Of a stretch of DNA of 64,000 bases, positions 56,414-64,000 are shown in pieces. Source of the stretch: Micrasema longulum (lineage: Eukaryota > Arthropoda > Insecta > Trichoptera > Brachycentridae); NCBI GenBank assembly GCA_022494885.1, contig JAGVSM010001002.1, forward strand, positions 124,001 to 188,000. The letters are read 5' to 3'. Below the pieces are notes generated by a model. It did not search any database. It saw nothing but the letters and a program-made list of their open reading frames with translations, and had not been told where the DNA came from. Made by a program: the position numbers and the translations under genes. The number at the start of each line of letters is the position of its first letter. The first letter of the stretch is position 1.

Positions 56414-58229
56414 ATAAAAAAATTCCCGCTTGTGTCATGAATGTGACCTTTCGGAAAAACATTGTAAAAAAGATTTTGTAACTTTTCATTGGTAAATATT
56501 TGTTTTCGAGTGATTAACAAAGCGTAAAACAATTCATATTTAAATATCAATATTATTTTTATAAATGTCAGACTTTCTCGGAACTGTTAGACTTACCTAT
56601 GTTTATGTCGCTTGCAGACCCAATGGTTGGGCCTGGTTGCGTACTGCGAACCAATTTGTTTATAAAATAATTCAACATGACATTGGCAAAAGCATCAAAT
56701 TTATTATGCAATGCCATTTTATTTTAAAAAAAAAAAGAAAAATGTCAGACTATGCCTAGCGGCCCAAATCCACCAAAAATACAAACTTTTCTATTTATTT
56801 TTAAATCTTGAAATAGGGCACTCTTAGTGATTATTTTAATAATTGAATAGTTATTCCGTCAGGACTGGGTTTGAATTTGATTATTTTTATTTTTGTGTTA
56901 ATTGTTTAAATATTAATTTAGATTCTGGTTCTCCCTCTTCACTTAAATTATAATTTATATGTTGTCGCACCATCAGTACAGTGTAGTAAGTCCAAAAGTA
57001 CAGTTTGAGATATGAGGGTTTGAAGTTACAAACTTCTTTATCAAAGTTTTTAATATTTTATTTGACATATTTTTGTACATAACAGGGATTTGAGTTAATT
57101 CTTATTTAAAAAATATCAAATAAATGGTTTTCGCATTTTTTCTCATAGTTTTTTTTTACTTAATACACTATTCGAGATTCGGATTTCGAGGTGCTACAAT
57201 AATGATTCTACATTAATATCGCAATGCGTGAAAATTATTCAATTTTGCTACGCGACAAATGATGCATGATCTCTACACAAAAATAGGTACTTTAGTTTGA
57301 TGATAATATAAGTAAAAACAAAAATGAAAACATGGGTTTTTTCAGTTTATTAACACATCAAACCACTTTATTTCACGCCCAGCCTCCGAACACGCTGTGT
57401 GTGAAATATAGTTCCTCTCTCCAACTTAAATTTAAAATTTAAAAATATGTGTTTAATTGTTATAAACATTGAGTTAAGTCACTAAGGTGTGGACATGCCA
57501 TAAACAAAAAATGAGAAGAAAGATAATTAATTTAAAGCATTGTTTTGTACATGTTATTATATTCAACGCTTTGTTCTAACCAAAATATATTTAAACGCCA
57601 CAAACTCGTGATTTTATAACTGTGCTTCTGTTAAAACTGTTAAAAAATGTGTTTATTTGTAAAGATCAAATGCCGAAATTGAACTATTTACTATAAAATA
57701 ATTTCTGTATAATATAGTGCTACCTATCTACCTTAATTTAAAAATACAAATGACACTTTTTTTCCTGTATCACGTAAAATTAATTAAATATCAAAAGTAA
57801 TGCACAAGTTTATCTGACATATTAATCAAAGTAAAATAATAATAATCAGACATTTTGAGCGGAAAACATGCCTCTAATAATAACAAACAAAATTGACAAG
57901 AAGCGGATTGATCTCTTGGTACCTACATACGCACACAGATGCGCATCTACTATCATCTCCCAGGGAATAACCAAATGTGAACCAAATGTTTTTACAGTTA
58001 TGAACTAGGAAAAGGACAATAGACCCTACCTAAAACAGGGACCCTTCGAGTTCGAGTATCGTCTATCATCTTGTTAATCTTAATAAGTTAAGGAATGCTG
58101 TCATTGTTTAGTTTTTTATTGTTTACTTTTTGTGCTGTTACATGTTCATTTAATTGCCATACTTACTAGTTATTTGCTCGATTGTTTTTTAAAAATATTT
58201 TTATCGTAAACTTTTAAAATCATTCTTAT
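56414..58229. other. intergenic DNA, no gene seen
   Basis: AT-rich; no coding block, RNA or repeat I can support. Confidence 0.5.
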
Positions 58230-58715
58230 GTTGCTGAAATTCCACTCGTCGATGCGCTTTGTAGCTGCAAGAATTTTTGTGATGTTAGCTATCATATTAT
58301 GTAAATGTTATCAACTATCAAATATCTAAATTTAGTAAATGGGGTCTAGAATTTCAACTGTCCATGCGCTCAGTAGCTGCAAGACTTGTTGTTATCTAAC
58401 TTCTAATTTTATAAATTTCTTTTTATTTCGTTTTTAAAATATCACTTAAACTCTAAACTTCATTGTCAAATAAATAATTTAAAAAAATGTAAATAGGGGC
58501 TGGATTTCTTACTGTCCATGCGCTCTGTAGCTGCAAGACGTGCTGTAATCTAGCTCCTATATATCATAATTGTTGTATCATAATTGGAGATGAGGAACTA
58601 GAATTCAAACCGTCCATGTTCTCTGTAGCTGCAAGACGTGGTGGGATATTTATGTATTGTACAGCGCCCTTGAGGTGATTTTCACAAAAATGGTGCTGTA
58701 TAAATTATCCAAACA
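58230..58715. repeat. four dispersed copies of a 45-bp module plus terminal hairpin
   Basis: The core TGCGCTCTGTAGCTGCAAGA (with 1-3 changes) starts near 58252, 58364, 58518 and 58616, each preceded by (A/T)GAATTTCAAC..GTCCA and spaced 112, 154 and 98 bp. The last copy runs into TACAGCGCC...GGTGCTGTA (58660-58705), the same hairpin as at 54640. Spacing is uneven, so this is not a simple tandem array. Confidence 0.8.
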
Positions 58716-60087
58716 TATATATATAATAAGGAAAGGCTAAAAAAGTGAGAACAAAAATAATATATTCTTTTGAATACACCATACATGTATATACCACACA
58801 AAAATAGAAGAAAATGCTTATTTTTAGTAATGAAAGGGTAATTTTTGTATTTTTTATTTTTTATTTATTAATTTACACGCCCTACGGGCTTTTACATTTA
58901 TTAGAAATACATTCAAGTGCAGCAGTGAAACATAAGTATGTACATTTAGTTTAAATTAAAGATATCATAAGAAAAACTATAAGATACAATAATAAGTAAA
59001 AATAAGGAAATGTACCGACATAGGTATATGAGTAAATAGAAAAATATTTAATAAATTTACATATAAAAACATACACATACAAACACACCCATATGCATAC
59101 ATACACACACACATATACATACAAGCATGTATATATCAGTGGCGTGTCGTCCATACATGCGGCATCGCAAACGTAATCGCCCCAAAAATCGGTAACAAGC
59201 AACCACACCTTACGGAGGCCCGCGGCCGACTGACGGCTTGACGCACTGACGGACTGACGGATGCTGAGATCTAAGATACGCATACGCTAGAAATGCTCTC
59301 AAGATTTTGAATAGTTCGCGCACGCGCACCATAACTTGAACCGCTAATTTCGCCCCTGTATTGAAATGTTTTACACTGTTATTAGCAACCTACACTACCA
59401 ACTGTGCATGCTGCTCGGATTTTGCATTTCCATAGAAGATAAGATTGCCTACCAAGTAATAATAAATTATTTTTGGGATGCTTTTCTATTTTTTGGGGTT
59501 AAGAACTTTTCTGTGGTGTTTTACATTTTTTATGTTTATAATTAAATCTGTAAACTAAAGGTACATTGAGTAAAATATTCAGGAAACTGGATTTTGTGAA
59601 TATGATTTTTAAAACATTGTAACCAAATGAGAATTTCAATCTGTAAAAAAACAATAATTACCTAATTAAAATGTTTCTATTTTCTTTAATGTATAACAGC
59701 GTTGTTGGGACTTTTGATGTTTTCTCACTAAAACAATGTTGACTTCTGGTTTTTATTATACCTAACCCAAAATAGCTTATCGCGATAGCTTTTAAATTAT
59801 TAATTCCAAAATGGCTGTCTGAATTATTATTTTTGTTTTTTATATTTAATTATTTGTCTTTTCAAATCATAATCCCTAATATGGCCCCCCTGGGAAGCAA
59901 TGAATGTGGACTTAACCATGATGCTAATCAAGAAAATAATTGTAATTGCCTTATTAAATCTTTACTGAAGATAAGTTTTAGTGGTCTTCGATTTAATGAA
60001 AAGGAATGATATTATTATTATCAAAAGGATATTTAGTTTTATGGAGTTTTTAAATCAGCATGCGTGGAAAGTGTGCCAGGAAATAGT

Positions 60088-60152
60088 AGTATGGCGTTCT
60101 ATCCTCTTTGCCTACCCCTTTGTGGAAATGGCGTGATGGTTATTTTATTAGT
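60088..60152 (+). mobile_element. RTE-like LINE 3' end inside the hAT element
   Basis: ATGGCGTTCTATCCTCTTTG, CCTACCCCTTTGTGGAAATG, GCGTGATGGTTATTTTATTA. Same module as at 50740 and, reversed, at 15560. Confidence 0.7.
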
Positions 60153-60452
60153 TATTAGTATAAGACTTTGAGCTAATCTGAGAAATTTACAATTCTTTAA
60201 TATTATTATCACTTTGTCTAGACGAGCGACCCCTAAAAAGTGTTTCGCGGAATCCTGGGGTTCTGTCGAAGGGTCACAAGAATTCCGTGAGTTAGGGGGG
60301 CGCGGGAAAATCGACGTAGAAAACAGAAAAACTGTAAATATTCAGTTTTTGATTTTCGTAATTTTAATTTAAAAAACCTTCCACGGGTTTCATTGTTGTA
60401 AATTTACATTTTTACTATCGAGATGAGGTTCCACAAAAAAAGTAACCAATAA

Positions 60453-60896
60453 TAATTGAACGTAGTTATGCAGAAAGCAGCCAGCCATAGAAAAGTGAAA
60501 CTGAGATAATAGCACTTTTGTATAAAGAGTAACTAATCAAATTAACACAACATTTTGAATGTTTTTGACTCTGACAAATGATAAACAATGAATACATTAG
60601 TTTTTTTAATATTACCAACAAGAATCTAATTGTGTATTTGACCAGCTTTAATAATTTTTCAAGTACCCTAAGATACCCTAAGATTTTGCTAGTGCTGTGG
60701 TGCGTTATGCAAATTAAGAAATGCCGTTTTTGTGATCGGCATCATTTTCAGAAGATGATGAATACAGTTTTTTGTTTAAAAACGATCTGGCTGTTTTTAC
60801 CAGAACATAGAATTGACCTTACTGCGCCCGATAACACCAATATCTCATTTATTCAAAATTGTGGACTGCTGCTTTCTGCATAACTACGTTAAATTA
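60453..60896. repeat. 28-bp inverted repeat enclosing 388 bp
   Basis: TAATTGAACGTAGTTATGCA... at 60453-60480 and its reverse complement at 60869-60896, one mismatch. Could be a smaller element nested in the hAT, but no target duplication was found. Confidence 0.7.
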
Positions 60897-62797
60897 AGGT
60901 TCCATTGACAAAAAACTGAAACTGCTATTCTAAACCATCGATATTATGTATAAGAACGCAAATATTAATTTATAATTTAAAAAAAAAAAAAGATTTAAAA
61001 TATAAAAATTGTGTTTTTTTCCTTCCCATGACCGCATGCCCTGTTTCAAAAGTCACCGCACGCTACTGGTATATATATATATATATATATATATAGATAC
61101 ACATATATGCATATACACATACCTACACATAAGTATATACATTCTTATAGAGATACACGAGAAAAAGAATAGTAAATAAAAAAAAATATTAAGAAATTTT
61201 ATACAGATTGATTTATTACCTTTTGAATACTTAACCTATAATTATATAAAGACAGACGAAATATATCAACTTCACCATACTCGTTACCTAGCCGGTGTAG
61301 TCTAGGTATTGGTGAATTGTAATAATAATTATGACTGCCAGGAGATTAAAAAAATAATGTTAGCTGCCGAGTATTTCGAACAGGTACTTTTATGCTGAAA
61401 ACACTAGTTAATTCTGGGACGTCCAATACGCCATTTGCCATAAATTTAATAAATCATTTTTAATTCTTCTTTTACAAAGAGTTGACATATTTAGTGTACA
61501 TAATAAATTATCGTGATCAATATTTTCAGTGGGTATATTATGTTTGTAATTGATGAATCTAAGGAATTTAGGTTGTACTCTTTCTAACTTTAAAATATGA
61601 ACATTGTAATAAGGTGACCAAATTGTTGAATCAAATTCTAAATTACTTCTAACTAAGGCAGTAAATAGTACTTTGAGGGTAGTGATAGAATTAAACTCCT
61701 TTACAGTTCGCTGCAAATATCCAAGACATTTTATCACCTTATTATTGATGGTATCAATGTGAGGAATAAATGACAATTTTTCGTCAAAAACTATCTCCAA
61801 ATCCTTTATTTGTGTAACTCCTCCCAGATTGATATTATTGAGGTTGTAATTGAATAATATAGGTTTTTTTACTTGTAAATGATATTACACTACACTTGTC
61901 GACATTTAAGTAAAGTTCATTTTTCTGGCACCAGTTGTACAGCCTTACCAAATTAGACTGAAGAACTCCACAATTGATTTCAGAGGTAACAGTTTTTGAA
62001 ATTTTGAGATCGTCGGCAAAGAAAGGGATGTCTACTTTTTCAAATATCAACACAATGTCGTTAACAAACAAAGAAAACAGTATTGGTCCCAGGTGGGAGC
62101 CTTGGGGTACCCCACTAGATGCCTCAAACTGATACGAGTTGTAACCGAATACTTTTACTAAGATTTTCCTTGATGACAGGTAGTTTTTAAACCATTCCAA
62201 GATATTACCAGTAATTTCCAATGAACTAAGTTTGTGTATTAAAATTGTATGAGAAACCTTGTTGAACGCTTTACTAAAGCCAGTATAAATTGTTTGATGA
62301 CGTCTCTTCATTGATGTGATTAACCGAATCTGATGCAACACGAGTTTGTAAGAGTTGACCTACCAGTTATGAAACCATGTTGTAACAGAGTGATAACTTT
62401 ACTTATTTCATTGGTGAACTTAGTTAGCAAAACAGATTTCAGTAACTTTGGAATGGCTGACTGAATACAAATGGGTCGGTAATTGGAGACGTCAGTTTTA
62501 TCTCCTTTTTTATAAATGGGGGTTAAGTATGAGATTTTCCATTTCTTAGGAAAGTTTCCAGTTTTCAAGGACAAGTTAAAATTTTTTGTAAGTGGACCAG
62601 TTAAAGAGGGACAACATTGTATAAGAATAAATGTAGGGATATTGTCTGGCCCAGCGCTCTTTTTTGGATCTAAGGTACAAATCCCCTCCTTTACATCAGA
62701 ATCAGTAAATCCACAGTCGTTAAAATCAATTAAATTTGTATTATCAATACTGTGTAACCTAGACTTAATAGTAGTAATAAAACGTTTGTTTGAGTTT

Positions 62798-62906
62798 TGT
62801 TACAGTACTACTTTATTCGTTATAAACAAGTACAAATATGTATGCTTGATGGCGCTGACGCTGCTCGCCGCCATGTTGTGATTTCGTTTTACCTATAATA
62901 TTAATG
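62798..62906 (-). mobile_element. copia-type LTR (3' LTR of a minus-strand copy)
   Basis: About 109 bp. In minus orientation it is preceded by a purine tract (AAGCGGAGG) and ends ..AGTACTGTAACA. Its first two bases read CA, probably a mutated TG. It is adjacent to the RNase H end below. Confidence 0.6.
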
Positions 62907-62967
62907 CCTCCGCTTAACAAAATCAAATACATATTTTAACAATGAATAATATCAGGTATTATAATAT

Positions 62968-63216
62968 TCATGAAACAGGTAAAATACCAAGCATTTTGAC
63001 AAAGTTATTATTTTTGACCGATCCTAAACTTTTGGTCAAAATATCTGCAGGCATTTTATCAGTTTGCAGATACGCTATTTTTATAAAATGGTTCGATACA
63101 GCCTCTCTTACAAAATGATATTTAATATCAATGTGCTTTGATATCTTATGAAAAAAGTTCTGAAGGGGGTGTGTACAGATTATACACTTTGAAAACTGAA
63201 CAGTTAATTGCAGCAA
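62968..63216 (-). pseudogene. copia RNase H C-terminal end
   Basis: KHIDIKYHFVREAVSNHFIK, then YLQTDKMPADILTKSLG and FVKMLGILPVS, stop. SKHID-x-x-YHF-x-R..TD-x-x-AD-x-LTK is the RNase H tail of Ty1/copia polyproteins. Nothing upstream of residue 25 is alignable; it stops at the hairpin at 63204-63235. Confidence 0.85.
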
Positions 63217-63235
63217 CCGCTATTGCTGCAATTAA
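63204..63235. repeat. perfect 13-bp hairpin at the copia junction
   Basis: TTAATTGCAGCAA - CCGCTA - TTGCTGCAATTAA. It marks the switch from minus-strand to plus-strand copia sequence. Confidence 0.9.
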
Positions 63236-63312
63236 ATATTGCATCGAGTGAGACTTGGCATCGACGCTTGGGACATATTAACAGTACTAGTTTAAATAAA
63301 ATGAAAAATATT
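63236..63312 (+). pseudogene. copia pre-integrase fragment
   Basis: ASSETWHRRLGHINSTSLNK then MKNIR. W-H-R-LGH-N-x-x-x-L-x-x-M is the zinc-binding pre-integrase motif of copia. It lies directly before the primer-binding-site-like sequence, which is out of normal order. Confidence 0.75.
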
Positions 63313-64000
63313 AGGTTATGGATCCAGACACATTAATTCCTTTTTAAGTAGTAAAAAGTAGTTAGTGCAGTATTCAGTGTTTAAAAATGACGACTAATTA
63401 TTTCGTTAACGTTCCAAAGTTAAAAGGTTGGGAAAATTATAATGCTTGGTGTTTTGCATTAAAAAACGTTCTAGTACTCGAAGATTTGGCTTTTGCCATT
63501 GAGAGAAAGTTACATGATTCGTTTACCCCAGAAAAAAATGTGGAAGATTCTAAAGTTAAGGCGAAAATAATTTTGACAATAGACGCATCGCTGTACGTAC
63601 ACATAAAGCACGCAGCAAATGCGTACGAATTATTGACAAAACTTAAAAACATGTTCAATGATTCGGGGTATGCAAGGAAAATTAGTTTATTGCGAAATTT
63701 AATAAACATACGTCCTGATAACAGTGACTCAATGACTCAGTATGTAACCAACATTATAGAGACGGGACAGAGACTGCCTGCAGTCCCTGGAACGGGATTT
63801 GAGATTACTGACAAGTGGATCAGCGCATTAATGTTAGCACAGGGCTACCTGAAATATATTCGTCGATGATTTTGGCCATAGAACACTCGGGAATCAAAAT
63901 CAGTGCTGACGTCATCAAAACAAAGTTAATGGATATGTGTTTTCCTGATGGTACCGTTTCCGGTACAGAAAAAGCATTTGTGGCAAAGAGAACGAATCGT
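63313..64000 (+). pseudogene. copia gag, frameshifted and cut by the window end
   Basis: GGTTATGGATCCAG at 63314 resembles a copia primer-binding site complementary to initiator tRNA-Met (internal). ATG at 63387 opens MTTNYFVNVPKLKGWENYNA, then WCFALKNVLVLEDL, KAKIILTIDASLYVHIKHA, LKNMFNDSGYARKISLLRNL and ITDKWISALML. A 1-nt shift near 63845 moves the frame to GLPEIYSSMILAIEHSG and ISADVIKTKLMDMCFPDGTV. This is the copia gag (UBN2-type) domain. The zinc knuckle and pol would lie beyond the window. Confidence 0.88.

Larger units (their letters stand above)
59137..61068. mobile_element. 1.93-kb hAT-like non-autonomous element
   Basis: Flanked by GTATATAT at 59129-59136 and 61069-61076 (8 bp, the hAT target length). 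Ends CAGTGGCGTG and the reverse complement CAGTAGCGTG; CAGTGGCG is a common hAT terminus. A GTTTCGCGGAATCCTGGGGT..GAATTCCGTGAG segment (60240-60300) is typical of hAT interiors. No transposase is readable. The right flank is itself (TA)n, so the duplication should be judged with that in mind. Confidence 0.8.
58855..62797 (-). pseudogene. LINE L4 (CR1/jockey-like), 3' UTR split by hAT
   Basis: Minus strand from 62797: AGPDNIPTFI, LKTGNFPKKWKISYLTPIYK, GDKTDVSNYRPICIQSAIPK, then GFSKAFNKVSHTILIHKLS, SGVPQGSHLGPILFSLFVND, the catalytic box PFFADDLKI, LYNWCQKNELYLNVDKC, and RSNLEFDSTIWSPYYNVHIL to NIDHDNLLCTLNMSTLCKRR. Breaks at about 62330 and 61820. The RT active site reads FADD, an accepted variant. 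The 3' UTR runs 61400-61077, is interrupted by the hAT element, and resumes 59136-58855, ending GCCCGTAGGGCGTGTAAATT and AATAAATAAA. The 5' side is cut by the copia LTR at 62798. Confidence 0.9.

Noticed and set aside
58951..59283. 110-codon minus frame with repeated Tyr/Val/Cys
   Set aside because: It arises from a (CATA)n/(CA)n microsatellite in a LINE 3' UTR and crosses the hAT boundary.

Overview
The window is AT-rich nuclear DNA of an insect. The evidence is one intron-rich insect-type gene plus a typical insect set of transposable elements: mariner, hAT, piggyBac-like, jockey/CR1/RTE-like LINEs, Penelope-like elements, copia and tRNA-derived SINEs. I cannot settle the order from sequence alone.

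The only gene I can defend as functional is on the + strand: poly(ADP-ribose) glycohydrolase (PARG). Fourteen consecutive coding exons run from 32325 to 52211. All have GT/AG borders and compatible phases. They carry the family signature GGG-x7-QEE in 44734-44864. A possible first exon lies at 27031-27046; it would complete a 725-residue protein. The last exon ends in a textbook PCNA-interacting motif (Q-P-K-I-T-Q-F-F).

Layout. 1-11.7 kb: intergenic AT-rich DNA with a 534-bp MITE, LINE 3' ends and several tRNA-derived SINEs. 11.7-18.8 kb: nested insertions, including a SINE split by a long-inverted-repeat MITE and an RTE-like LINE inside the 3' UTR of another LINE, itself inside a duplicated repeat. 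20.9-25.6 kb: a dead jockey-like LINE, THAP-domain and SWIM-finger relics, and LINE 3' ends. 27.6-31.9 kb: a 206-bp tandem array seeded on a SINE head, the second 534/546-bp MITE, and a deleted mariner with TA target duplication. 32.3-52.2 kb: PARG, with introns full of insertions. One intron (34009-37275) holds a Penelope-like element inside a LINE inside a mariner. 52.4-53.4 kb: an 858-bp inverted-repeat element flanked by 36-bp direct repeats, carrying a possible THAP-like exon. 53.8-58.8 kb: MITEs and structured repeats. 58.9-62.8 kb: a minus-strand LINE whose 3' UTR is split by a 1.93-kb hAT element with an 8-bp target duplication. 62.8-64.0 kb: a rearranged copia element cut by the window end.

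The most unusual content is a set of Penelope-like tails that carry hammerhead-type ribozyme cores. In each, the hexamer that would form stem III is self-complementary, the arrangement expected for dimeric hammerheads. Two of them sit in inverted-repeat composites, and three loci share an ORF start of the form M-x-F-H-Q-E. All functional statements about the elements are inferred from sequence reading; no searches or folding programs were run.
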